Made by a program: the position numbers and the translations under genes
Origin: Hybos culiciformis
Taxonomy: Eukaryota; Arthropoda; Insecta; Diptera; Hybotidae
Assembly: GCA_964007475.1 (NCBI GenBank)
Contig: OZ023273.1
Coordinates: forward strand, 147,719,308-147,783,307
Direction of reading: 5' to 3'
DNA: 64,000 nt
Shown here: piece by piece, positions 34,792 to 47,609 of the stretch
Layout of the letters: each line of letters starts with the position of its first letter
Numbering within the stretch: the first letter of the stretch is position 1
Notes under the pieces: model-generated
Seen by the model: the letters and a program-made list of their open reading frames with translations, nothing else
Told to the model about the DNA's origin: nothing
Databases searched by the model: none

Positions 34792-37143
34792 GAATTATAT
34801 TATGTTATCATTTTCACCAATAAAATTTCTTTTTTTTATTTGTCCTTTCAGATCTATTCTTTTCAATTTTTGAGAATTAAATTCAAGTTTTTAATCAATA
34901 TTGGCTACAGATTTTAATTAAATTAATTTTTTTTTTTTTACTAAAAATAAAATAATGTTTTGTATTTTAATTTTTAAAATAATATTGCATTGTGTATTAC
35001 AGATTTTATTTTTATTTTAAAAAATTATTACAACTGGTCGAATAATTCACTAATCTTATTCACTGAAAATTTAAAATAAAAAAATTACAAAATGAAGATA
35101 CACTAACTTCTTGATTTAGCAGTTACATAAAATTTAAGATATTATTTATTGCAAATTAAGTTGATGTCAATATACAATTAAGGAAAATAAAAAAATATGT
35201 TATCACATAAACTTTAAGTGGTACTGGTATCAAAGAAAAAAATAATATTATTAGCACAAACAATCTGGTCCAAAAGAAGGATATCTTCACAACCACCAAA
35301 AATTTTTCTTCGTCAATAATTCTATATAGAGACTTGGTATTGAAAAAAGTTTCTAACTTTTTTGTTATTTATTTTTTCAACGTTAATATTAGAAGATATC
35401 TTATAGCTAGCCTTCATAAAATAATAAAAAATTCTGTTAGTTAATAAATATATCCTCGTAAACAGATATATAACTCAGAATTTTAATTATAAAGCTTTAA
35501 TTGAAATGAAATAATAAAAAAACCTATTCAGAATCGTGATTGTAAAGTTTTTTAGATTTTTTTAAATTCTATCTTTATTACAACTTTTTTGGCGCCTTTA
35601 TATTTAGTCAGTTAAAACCAAATTTAAATTAACAAATCATTCAATAAAGTTCTATGCACTTTACTGTTAAAATATTTAAAAATACGTAAACTAGTAATTA
35701 AATTGTTCTAATATTAATCAGTTTAAATTAAATAAACTAAGAACAACTTGAGTATCTGCTTAAAACAAGAATTAAATGTATTAAAAAGATCTAAAAAAAA
35801 TTTATAATACAAAAATCAAACATTTAATCAATAAATAATAAAAATTTGAAACATTTTTCAAGTTTAAAACTTTTAGTTTTTTTAAAGGATATAAACATTT
35901 AAATAATACTTAAAGCTCCAATGGTCCCTATTTTGTTTGATGTCTATCCACAATAATATGATAATAATAAATCAAATGATAAACAAAATTAATTTCAAAC
36001 ATGTTTCATTAAAAAAAATCGGTTCTTTTATTTTGATTTGTTACAGAAAATTTTCTACTTTTTAGAAGTGTAGAAAATTTTCTAGTTTTAAGAACTCTAG
36101 AAAATTTCTAGAGTTCTTACTATTTCATGTTAGAATATAAAAACTTAAAAAAATTTCTCATAAAAAAATTAAATACAATTTCAGTTTCGCATAATATATC
36201 TATTCTATCTTATTTTGCACACAATAAGCTTAAAGAATTTTGACAAGATATTTTGTTTTTTTTTTTATTATTGTTAAAATTTAAATACTTTGTGGACAGC
36301 GCTTTTGTTGAAAGCATAGTCAAAAACGTATCAAAAATAGGAGATTTTTTAAAGATAGCTTTATATGTTATCATATATATGAATTCAAGTTAATTTTTTA
36401 ATAAATATCCTTCAAATTTATAATTTATGATTATTATAAAATTTATAAATAAAATAAAACAGTACATAACATTTTTTTTTTCTTTACAACATCATCACAA
36501 AGGAAAATAAAAAAAAAAAAAAATTTTTCAATTTAAAATTAATATCATGACAGAATTTTTTTTTCATCCCGGAAATCTTTTTTTTAATATTATCTTAAAA
36601 TAAATTTTTAATATGTATATTTAAAAAAAATAGTAATTTTTTTTCCACATAGATAAATTCCTTAACATAGAAAAAAGTACATTTATTTTTTTTAATTCGA
36701 GTTCTTACTAATTGCATCTTAAAATCTGTAAAAAATATCTAAAAATTTTATTTTTATATTTTAAGTTATAATATATACAAATTTTCTTTTATAGGTTTTA
36801 TTTTTGAGCCATTTTCGAGACTCAATACATAAAAAAATTTTCTAAAAATTTTGCGCTTTCGAGTTATATAAAAAAATTGTTTAGGCACAATAATTTTTGT
36901 TTCTCTTTTTCATCTTCGGTGTAAAATGTTCAAAAAATTTACTTATTAAATTAATTTGTGATTCATTGTATTAATTTTATTTTTTATTTTTATTTTTTTT
37001 TTTAACAAACTAATCAATTCCTCCAAATAGTTGATTGTGATGCAGGATTTTATTTTATATAAAATCTTGTTAACTGGAATACCTAATTCTTAATTTCTAT
37101 AAAAAATTGTTGATTTTCAAAAAAATAAAAAAATAAATTTTTG
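34792..37143. other. AT-rich region downstream of Hr4
   Basis: Holds the Hr4 3'UTR at its right end. The poly(A) site is not determinable because AATAAA hexamers on the minus strand are frequent (for example near 36977-36995). A perfect short palindrome, AAGAACTCTAGAAA with its inverse, is at 36089-36117. No gene recognised. Confidence 0.5.
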
Positions 37144-40100
37144 TCAATGTTCGCCTCGTAATAATTCCATTAACAAGCTGAAATCATCACCATCTTTAGA
37201 TTTAATAGTTAACATATCTTTACCAAGCTGAAAAATAAATTGAAAAATTTTATAAAAACATAATTCATTTATAAGAAGAAGAAAAACACATTTTCAAAAT
37301 GTTAATTATTGAAATGAGCAAGATACTCAATAAATTAGATTCTTCATCTATATGTCAAAAATAATAAAAATAATTCGTTTCGTCTATAGTTCATTTGAGT
37401 TAATTTATTTAATATTCAATTAAAGAATGTATATTGTTCTTGAAAAAGTTAAGAGACTTTCTCTTGTGTAGGTTTTCATATAATAATGACTTTTATAGGT
37501 TCTTATATTTTTGATTCGTTGAGAATTTTCAGATTTTTAGTTTTATTAGAAGTATTTAATAATTTTATTCAAAAAGAACCTTTGATCGCTTCGTCAAAAT
37601 AAAGTTCCAACTGAAAAAAATTGCACTTATATTAAATTCTTTACAAAATTTTCTAGATTTTTGTATAAACAATATATCAATTGGTCCCAATTACCTGACA
37701 CGTTCTTTGTAATTCTGGTATTCTTAATAGTAATTCTCCAAATTTTGAAGGAATATCGGGATAATATGCCAATGTATAAGATTGTAAAGCTTGTAATGCT
37801 TTCTCTTGACTTTCCCGAACTTTTACTGGCTCTTGTAATTCAGATGTATCTAAAACAAATTGTATTTGAATTGTTATTTAAATGAAATTATTAAAACCTA
37901 AGCTTAAAAAGTAAAAAAAAATTGTATATACCTGATTGTAATAATATGATAACTTTCATGGCAACATATTCATAGCGATCAACACGAAGACGTCTCAAAT
38001 GATCAGTCAAATTTAACATTCTTTCAACGCAGGACTAAAATTATAAAAAAATTAATTTTATGTTTTATGATGATAATAAATTTGGTAATTTAATTGCAAT
38101 TTTCTTACTTGTAGGCCATTTGTTTTGGCTTGATCAAGCGTTATTGTTTTCCCTAAAGAAATTTTTATCTCACCAGGTGTTGCTATAGATCGAAAACAAC
38201 ACGAAAATAATAACAACTCACACCATGAGTTTATTAACAAACAAATTTGATCATCGATCTGAAAAAATCATGGATTATTTTTAAAATGAGATTCTTACTA
38301 TATGCCAAGACCCCAAAAAGATTTCTAAAGAAAAAAAAATTCTAAATTTTTCGTATCCACATACCGAAATATTTTTGAATAATGGCAAGCTTTTACACCA
38401 TTTAACTATCTTATATAAGCGATGATCAGCTACATTGCACAAAGTCGCTATTAAATCTGGATTTGTATTTTCACCACTGTTTGTTAAACCAACCAGTAGT
38501 GGATTTGTAGACAAATTTTGTGTATTAGAATGTGATTGTGTTGGCAGTTGATTCAACCGTGACAATTCACTTTCATTATATTGCCATAAATGTTCAACAT
38601 CCATAATTTCCTAAAATATAAAGAAAAAAATTATAAAAAAATCTAAAGTCGAGAAAAATTAAATATTTCATTATTCAAATACGGATTATTTGTTGATTCA
38701 ATTTGTTTTACAAGAATCATTATTTTTCTATGTACTCTATATGTATATTTAATTATTCACTTATACACACCTGTAATAACGGAGGAATAGTTTTTAAATT
38801 CGAATTACTACTGCCGCATGCATTATTAGAATTATTAATATTGCAACCATCTTCAGTTTTTATGACACTATCATTCATTCTAGTGTTTGATTGCAGCAGT
38901 CCAGCTGCCGCATGATCTGCTGAACTTAAAACCAAGGGATTAGGTAAGGTGTACGAACATTGATATGTAGATCTTCCACCTCGAGTACGGTCTTCACGAA
39001 TGGCCTCTAATTTCATGCCTTTTTGAAGACATTTATCAAATCTGCAAGCAGGACATTTTTTTCTTGTTGATATCGTAACAGGACAAGGACCTCCACGAAC
39101 GCAGACATAATTCTTACGATTCTGAACTGTTCGTTTGAAAAATCCTTTACATGATTCACAAGAGAAAATTCCATAATGAAATCCAGATATTTTATCTCCA
39201 CATATTGGACAAGGACTATTAATTAATTGTTGTCTAGAGATTCCGGGCGAAGGGATTCCATCGGTTTCGACAAGAATATCAGCTGTACCATCATTGCGCC
39301 GGCTTTCATCATGCATTGGTCGGTATAAATGTACGGCAGGATTTGTGGTACTTCCGAAAGCTCCGGCTTGATACACATTATGTCTTCCTTGAATCGGCGA
39401 ATGTGTTGGACTAAATTCTGAACTATATGAGTAACAACTGCTGTGCGATGCATCACTATTATTTCGACTGAGAGATGGTGTATATGGTGGATGTCTGGAA
39501 GTTAATGGTGATTGAGATGGCGAACTATGTGTATAAACGGAATGAATTGCTGAATCTGGACTCGGATTGGCAGGAACAAGTGATGAATTGATTTTCGATC
39601 GCATTAAAAGTGGAGAATTAAGTCCACCAGGAGGATCAGTAAATCCACTAGGTTCATATTTCATATTCGTAACAGAATCGTTTTGTTGAAATTTTTTGAA
39701 ATTTTGCGTCGTTTGATCAAAATCAGGTTTAACTTCATCATTTCCACCAATAACGATTCTTTCTTCTTTAATTGACGACTGATCGGTTTCCATATGATCA
39801 ATTCCATCCTGATTAGACAGTTCTCCTTCCCACGACATAGGACGGGGTCCATTTGATTTAGCATTTGTTCTTCGATTCACCTTAGAATTTTGCTCAATAT
39901 TTATTAATTCAGATTCCGATTCATCAGAATCTTCAACTTTTGGTACTGATATTCGAACAGAACTGTTTCCACATGAATTATTAATACCATTTATGGAATT
40001 TCCATTAAGCAGAGAATTATTGTGTTGTATAATTGAATGTTGCGATTGCTGATTATTAAAATCCTCACATTTAATATTTGTCACTGAAATATTATTTTTA

Positions 40101-40186
40101 ATATGCTGTTGATTTTGTGACGATGCTATAACCGTTGTGTTATTCAATGGGGGTGGTTCCCCTTGATTTATGGACATATTTGGCAT
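37144..40186 (-). CDS. Hr4: Hr4, ecdysone-pathway nuclear receptor (NR6A/GCNF-related), six coding exons
   Basis: Minus-strand exons: 40186-38771, 38610-38365, 38258-38109, 38034-37932, 37849-37695 and 37227-37144 (stop TGA 37146-37144). All junctions are GT-AG and in phase, giving 717 aa. Residues 1-325 are a low-complexity Ser/Asn/Gln/Pro-rich A/B domain. Residues 326-391 are the two-zinc-finger DNA-binding domain, [14 protein letters not shown] to [16 protein letters not shown], with P-box CESCKG. A basic C-terminal extension follows ([20 protein letters not shown]). The ligand-binding domain spans the last five exons, with [81 protein letters not shown] and a final [12 protein letters not shown]. 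Known role in Drosophila: an ecdysone-induced receptor acting in the prothoracic gland and in metamorphic timing. Drosophila Hr4 is much longer, mainly in the N-terminus. The ATG at 40186 is chosen because an in-frame TGA lies at 40201-40199 in the same exon. ATG at 40177 is a possible alternative. Confidence 0.97.
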
Positions 40187-40226
40187 GCAAATATCTTGTC
40201 AATAATTGTTAATTATATAAATGCCT
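40187..40226 (-). other. Hr4 5'UTR segment and splice acceptor before the start-codon exon
   Basis: The minus strand reads CTATTTCAG immediately before 40224 (AG at 40226-40225). The coding exon therefore starts at 40224 with 38 nt of leader, including the in-frame TGA at 40201-40199. At least one non-coding exon must lie further upstream on the minus strand, that is, above 40226 in window coordinates. No coding exon is visible there. Confidence 0.7.
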
Positions 40227-43200
40227 GAAATAGAAAAGAAAATATTTATGTTCTTAGAAAGTCATATCAGAAATACAGAAATAATAATTCTAATAAAATT
40301 TATGGTATTTTTCGGTTCGCTGGGCGCAAAAAAATAGAGGTGCTCTAAGGGTAATTTAAAAATTAATTTCATAGTATGTACTTGCTAGATAGACTGTTAA
40401 GAGTTACAGGCCAGAAGATTTTTTTTTTTTTTATTACCCAAAATGCCAAGAAGATGTTAGGATCTTTGCATTTCAAATGAAAATAAACGTCATCCTACAT
40501 TTACCAAAAATAGGCGTTATAAACAAAAAAAATATTCAACAGAATTGAATATAATGATCACCTGATATCCCTTTTAGTGACATTATTAAGATATGTAAAT
40601 ATGTGACGAAAAACAAAAAAAAAGCAACAAGTCGTCATCGAATTTTTCTTCAAAATCATTGTACATATAATTTAAAAAAAAATAAATAAAATTACCAAAT
40701 AAGCACTACAAACTTGTATACAGAGTGCACAAGTGCATTTATGTGTATATACATATATCTAATTCATTTTTGCGTAGTTTTCAATAAACATTTTTTTTGT
40801 TGTTGTTGTATGTTCAACTCATTAACATTTTCATATGAAAAACAACTTTTTTTTTTTTTTTATTATAAAAATTAAAGGGATCAAGGGCCTTAGGTTTCAG
40901 GTATTAAAAAAAAATGAACATCTTTTTCACATCCAAAAAAAAAGATAAAAATTACCATTTTTTTTTTACTCTTGAAAAAAATATTTACATTTTTTAGATA
41001 CATTTAAAAAAAACACAATATTTTTCTTAGGTGTGTTTGTAAAAAGGAAAATTTTTATTATAAAATGAACGACCTTCAATTTGGTGTAAATGTGTTGGTA
41101 AACGACCTTGCGTATTTTTTCAAACAATATATATTATATTATAATAAAAAACATAATAAATAGATACAACGAAAAAAATTATTCAATATGCATAGGTGTG
41201 TTTCGTTTGCTTGGGTGTGTGAATTTTTGTTTACTATTCTGTAAATATGAGTATGTTTATAAAGCGAATATAAAATTTACGTTTCATATTCGTATACCTA
41301 ATAAAATATAAACGTCATTTATACACTTTGATTGTGTATTTAGTGAGAGAAAATTGTTGTTTACAATTTTTTTTTGTAGCAAAGAGAGCGCGATTATTTT
41401 TATGCTGCGGTGAGAATTTTTTTTTTTCGAAAATTTTGTTTATAAAGTTAAAAAATTATGAAACTGTAAAAACAAGTTTTATAAGAAAAAAAAAGTATGT
41501 TTTATGTTTTGTACATACATGCAAGAAAAAACAAAAAAAAAAAGGTATGTTCAGAAGTTTAATGAACGCAAATAAAAATTTTTGTTTTTTTTTTTTTTTA
41601 TTTTATTTTTATAAGGAAAATATTCTTTTATGAAAGACTTTTTCTTATTATTTTGTAATTTTTTTTTTGTAAGAATAATATTTTGTTGGCCTAGATTTTA
41701 ATTAAAAGTTAATATTCATTGCTAATAATAACAATTATAATTGCTAATATTAAATTTTATTAAATTAAAATGTTATTACCACTTAGTTCTAATATTTTAG
41801 TAGTTTACCTCGCTAGGTAGGTAATACAAATTATTAGTTTTAGACATTTAATTTAATAATTGATTTAATAATTAAAACATTAATTGTTAAGTAAGTTTTT
41901 GAAAACTGGTTTTTTTTGACGATCAAGATGCTAAACTTGGTAGTTAGTGACGATTACTCAGAAACATATGAACAACAATGCAAACAATGGAACAAAGTTT
42001 TTTCCTTGCTATATGTTAAAAAGAGTACCGACTCTCGTAAACCCCTGGGGCTACGCAATAGAAAGCATTTCTTTTATCTGGCAGCAGGAACAATAACCTC
42101 CGTTTTTCGTAGCATAAATTTTTTTCTCTTGATTGTGAAGGGCTCATGGATATAGTATAATTACTACAAAATTGTGGATAACTAACTTCGGTGCAAAATT
42201 GCACATTGCTGTTTAATCAAATATCTCGTTACTTGCTTGCTAAAAGCTTTCTGCTGCTTAAGTAGATAGGTACTCATTCTATTAACTAAATTCTACTGAT
42301 TATATTAATAATACATACATTTATATTGATCTTTTCTTTAATTAGGTAATTTTTAGCATTAGGTAAACTCTTGTAGTTAACTTTAACATGTTCATAGATC
42401 TTTATACATATGTAATACTTATTTGTTATACAGGTAGGTAAAGATACATTATAATAAATTTTTTTTTATATTTTTACATTTAATTTAACTAATTTTTGAA
42501 ATAAAATTTATTTATTTGTAAATTTTACTGCTTATGTACAAAATTTGCAGTTCTAAAAACATAACGTGATAAAATTGTAATAGGCACCAACTACATAAAA
42601 ATTTAATTTAATTTTCCCTCTGTCATGAATAAAAATTATTGCATTCAACAAAACACTCTTGATAGAAAATAGGCAATAAATATTATCTTGACTTCACTAA
42701 ATGTCATATTCACACACCATAGGTAGGTACACCTCAATAACTAAGAATTATAAAACAAAAATGCATCATTTAAAAGTTTTTTAATAAATATAAATTTGTG
42801 ATTATTACTTATATTCTTTGTGAAAATTTTTCATTAAAATTGTGTGCCGCAAATAAAAAAAAAGATAAAAAAAAATATAAAAAACATAAAATAAAGTTTA
42901 ATGTTACCCACATTATTATTTTATTTTTTTTATTTCCAAAGATTCCAGGTTAAAATTATTACAGATTTATTTTTATGCGACGATTTAATAATCACATACC
43001 TACATTGCATACTAGTAGTTTGGTAATTTTGAATTGCAAAGAAATTTTGTTTCTTTTTTTTTTTTAGCAAATGAGTAAATAATAAAATTTAATAGCACCA
43101 TTTTCAATATTCTTATTAAATGAAAATATGTAAGGTATTTAAAAAAATATATAACTAAATTATTTGCGATGCAAACACACCTTATACGTTCACAAAACAA

Positions 43201-46200
43201 AATTAATGAAGTAATAATCGTTATACCATAGCATACCTAATTTCGAAAAATATTTGATTTATATAGTAGTTCCTGGTTGAAATTTAAGATGCATGTACAA
43301 TTATCATTATTAACTAAATTTTCTATTCCAGTTAATGGCTAGGAGAGCTCTATCAAAGTGAAACGCAGATTACCAAGATTTGAAAGATTAGCATAAATGA
43401 AATCTACAATTAAATTAATGACTTCTAATATTATTAACTTTAGATAAGTATTTAAAAATATTTAAGAATAATTAATAAAACTAACTATCTAAAAATTAGT
43501 GGATCTATACATTGTACAAACAAGTTAAGTCTTTGATATGCGATTAAGTTTTAAATCATTCGGTTTGCTTACAAATACCTTATTTTTTGGAAAATTAGGT
43601 TTTCCAAATATAATTACACTTTAATAAGTTCATAATATTCGAAGATTTTAATAATACATCAGGCCAAAACCGAAACAGATAAAATTATACAAATTGTTAT
43701 TGTTTTTATATTTTATTTTTAACAGATTATCCGTAAAACTTAAGTAGAGAATTCAAATTTAAATTTTTAATGCGAATAATATTAAAAAGCTCATTTCCGT
43801 TTGAGATCAGTGATTAGAAATCAATGATATACATATTTGTATAAGTAAAAAAAAAGGTCAATAACTGCAATTAAACGTCTTTAGTACAGAAAACCGCGAA
43901 GAATATCAATTTTTATAACAATTTGTTATATTTCTCAAAATTAGGGTAACCAAAACTGAATTCCTTCTTTAGATATTTCGACATCAATTGCAGGGGGTAT
44001 CACGGTTTAATTAATAACATTTTATAAACTTAGAAAAAAAACCTATGTACCTATAATTCAAAAAAAAAAAACCAGAAACCATTTTAAAAAATAACATATT
44101 AAATGTATTTTGTTTTTTTGAACAAAAATTTTAAGAATTTTCTTATAATTTAATTATATTTTACTATATATTTTATTAACGTTTATTTTCTGAATGAAAT
44201 TTTTGAGAAAAAGAGATTGTAGAGCTTGTTTTTTTTTTTTTAGTCCATAACAGCAACAAAAAAATATTCAAACTAATGGTCAATATATATATATATATAT
44301 ATATAAATAATAATTATGCTTTGACGTTTCAGGTTTACATAAAATCACTAACATATTAGCTTCTGATTATATTTTAAAGATATTCGAGTTAAAAATTAAT
44401 TTAGTGGTTGACCTAGAATTCATTGCTGCGATTAAAAGATTTTTATTTTTATTTTTAGTATTTTTTTTTTTTTTTAAAATTTTTAATCTCTTAGCAATTT
44501 ATTCACAGCACGATTTTAACTGATTTATCTATTTATTTTTATATTAAAAAAATAAAGTATAAAATAACTAATATTCTGAAAATATTCTAACTGCACTAGA
44601 TTTTTATTCGTTTTAAGTAAATTAAGTATTCGATAAGTTTTTATTAATTAATAATTTACGAATTTATGTTAAATCATGTTTACAAGAAAAGAACGTCTAA
44701 AAATGAAATATTTTTATTGGAAAACCCCATTTTTTTTAAGTTCCTTTCCATTCACTTTTTGATTAATCGGTTTACTGATTTCCATCAGTAAAATTTCAAT
44801 TTTCATTAAGTCTAATTGAAATAAATTGATAAATTTTAGAACATTATGAACACTTTATCTGAAGTTAATATAGTGACTTACAGCAGCTAACTAGACTATA
44901 GATTTTAATTCATGTTTATCGTTAAAAAATACTTAGATGATCATGCCTTGTAGTTGATAACGAGAATATCATCGAATTTTATCATCGAATTTCAGCATGT
45001 TCAACTAAGTGTTTTGGATTTTTTTTTACTAGAATTGAAGTTCAGAATGTAATTTAATTAGGAAGTTAATAACTTTGTACACTATTGTGTAAAAAAAAAA
45101 TTAATATAAAATTTTGAAATTGAATTAATTTGTTGAGGTCAAATGTTATCAATTGTTCTCTTTTTGTTTGCTATACTTATAATGTCAAAAAAAAATATTG
45201 AACCGGTAAAAAAATTTATCAAAATTAAGCCCTAATTAATCAAAATCGCGACATAATTAACAATCAAGTAAAAACATTTTTTTTATCAGATTTATCAGGC
45301 CACCATTGCATTGTAAAAGAAATAATTGCTTGACAATTAATAGAGCATTCATAAAATACCACTAAAATTAATTAAAAAAAAAATGGTTAATAAAAAAACA
45401 ATTTTTTTTTCGTGTGAGCATAAGAAAATGCATTCAAAAGTATCTTTCAAAAATTAAAAAAAAAAAAAAGCTTAACTACCTTGATCGCAAAACAAAATAG
45501 GTAAAATGCAAGAGGAAAAACTTAAATAGTTTCACTATAAAAATCTCTATTATAACTTGTTGTAAAAACCATTTATTAAAAATTCACGAAATTTAATGTA
45601 CACTTTTTTTTTCGAACAAAAACATTAATTTTTTTAAATCGATAAAATCAATTGGATTTTCGAATTTTTAGACTCAGTGAAAACGAATTCGATTTTTGAG
45701 TTATAGTAATATTTTTTATCGACTTTAGCTATATCGAGTTGATTGAATCTGGAAAATGAGAACAAAATTGATAAAATCAACCACAAAACCTATGTTAGTA
45801 TAAACACAAAATCGAAGTAGAATTAAAAACGTATGTTATGTGTTAAAATTAGACTCTCAAGACGCGACGTAACCAGGTGGAAATAAAAATACTTCCTCCG
45901 AATTTTTTAGAACTTATGCTTCCCCATCAACTGAATGACGAATTTCAAGACAATCAATTAATTTAAGTTTTTCCTATTAAATAAAATTTATATAGAATCA
46001 ATTTTGAGTATTAATTCCTAATTAGATTTACTGACACTGCTGAAGCTAAAGTAAGTATTATATACTTAGATCTATTAAAAAATCTACTTGAAGAAAATAT
46101 GTGTTTATAACATAATAGAATTGATATATCCAAAATGGTATTATATATATGGTATTATGATGCCTTGCTAGCTGCTATTATAAAACTTTAAATTTGCAAA

Positions 46201-46350
46201 AAAAAAAAGACCTTCAAGCAAATTACTTTTGTTGTTTGCAAAATAAAATGAAATGTGTTTTTCTGCATAATATTGCAGACCATAATGAATTTTTATTTAT
46301 TTTTTCATATTTAATGTGCATATACCTGTACATTATTATATGTTTATACT
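40227..46350. other. Hr4 5' intron and upstream region
   Basis: Must be, at least in part, intron of the Hr4 leader. No coding exon recognised. A patch at 42020-42120 is less AT-rich, but its frames on either strand match nothing I know. Poly-A/T tracts and an AT microsatellite are present. Confidence 0.5.
44283..44307. repeat. AT dinucleotide microsatellite
   Basis: Uninterrupted (AT)n of about a dozen units in non-coding DNA upstream of Hr4. Confidence 0.8.
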
Positions 46351-46352
46351 AT

Positions 46353-46969
46353 TAGTCTAAGAGCCCGCAACGTTTTTGGCACGTGATTTTAGCAAGGCTC
46401 ATTTTTTAAAATATTGTTAAATGCTACGGTGCAGGGCCCATAAGGGTAGTCTGGCTGTCAGATGACGTTGCGTTTACCCGTGGGAGCAGATCCAGGTAGG
46501 TCAAAGAAAAAATGCAAAATTAGGTGATAATAGCACGATTTCTAGTTATGTCACTTGTTTGTGCTTATTATATGAAATGTTAATGCATCATTGCCAGACG
46601 GCTTCGGAGTTGTTAAGACCGTGCCAGACCTTGATTTATAACAAAAAAAAACTTCAATTTCACGTCATTTTAGCAAGGCTGAAATTTTTATATGTTATAG
46701 ATTGGATCTTATATATACTACATCCAATTTGCCAGACGGAAATACTGTTGCTAAATGGATGCCAGACCTATGTCATTTAAAAGTAATTTGTTTTTTTCAT
46801 GTAATTTTGCATTTTTTTTACCTACTTGGTTCTGCTCCCATGGGTAAACGCAACGTCGTCTGACAGCCAGACTACCTTTATGCGTCCTGCACCGTAGTAT
46901 GGAACATTATATTAAAAAATGAGCCTTGCTAAAATCACGTGAATTCTTACGTTGCGAGCTCTTGGACTA
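46353..46969. mobile_element. Foldback MITE-like element, ~617 bp
   Basis: Arms of about 150-200 bp pair from TAGTCTAAGAGCCCGCAACG to the complement of TAGTCCAAGAGCTCGCAACG. They include shared stretches CACGTGATTTTAGCAAGGCT, GTCTGGCTGTCAGA and GACGTTGCGTTTACCC. The interior repeats TTGCCAGACGG and TTTAGCAAGGCT. The flanks are TA-rich, so the target duplication cannot be read. Confidence 0.8.
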
Positions 46970-47473
46970 TATATATAGTACACTATATAAAGTTATTAAT
47001 CATGGAAATACATTACAAACAAAATAGGAGGTTATGCATTAATAATCGGGGTACTTCAATTTATTTTAATTGATATTTAAACATATACTATTTTTTCACA
47101 AGCATCATGCAATGAAAATATTTTTTAATAAAAAAAAAAAACATTCAATTCATTTTTAACAGGTGTTTTTCCAGCCAAATTTTCTTTCATTATAAATTTT
47201 AAAGTAAAAGTTCCAAAAAAAATTTTTTTTTTTGTGTTCAATTAACTTCAAGCTCTGAAAATCTGTAATGAATTTATTTTAATTCGTTGTAAATTATATT
47301 TCTTAAGCTTCTCAAAAAGATATTTGTCCTCAAAGAAGAACATCCCCTTTACATACTATTGCTAAAAGCAAAAATAAATGAACTTATGATAACTATTTTG
47401 TCATAATAATTATACCTACGTCGCTAGATAGGTACATAAATATAAAAAACTGAGTTATTAAATGAGGTGTTTT

Positions 47474-47608
47474 TTTTTGAAAGTGGTATAAGTCCACTTT
47501 TTAAAAAAAATGAGTTAATGGTAATTTTAGTAAGATATAGCCACCTTCTCTCCATATTTACATGAAAAAATGATGCATGAAAAAATGGACTTATACCACT
47601 TTCAAAAA
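47474..47608. mobile_element. Small MITE-like inverted repeat, ~135 bp
   Basis: Ends TTTTTGAAAGTGGTATAAGT and its inverted copy (47585-47608), with one mismatch around CCACTTTT/CCATTTTT. The interior is AT-rich. No coding potential and no clear target duplication. Confidence 0.7.
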
Positions 47609-47609
47609 T

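Noticed and set aside
36040..36120. GAAAATTTTC and TCTAGAAA palindromes, considered as heat-shock elements
   Set aside because: The GAA/TTC spacing is 3-4 bases, not the 2 required for heat-shock factor, and no gene lies next to it.
38703..39864. Several 60-77-aa frames on both strands
   Set aside because: Other-frame shadows of the large Hr4 exon.
41916..42204. Frames of 79 and 62 aa around a GC-richer patch
   Set aside because: No recognisable domain on either strand and no splice structure. The patch may be a leader exon or old repeat, but coding is not supported.
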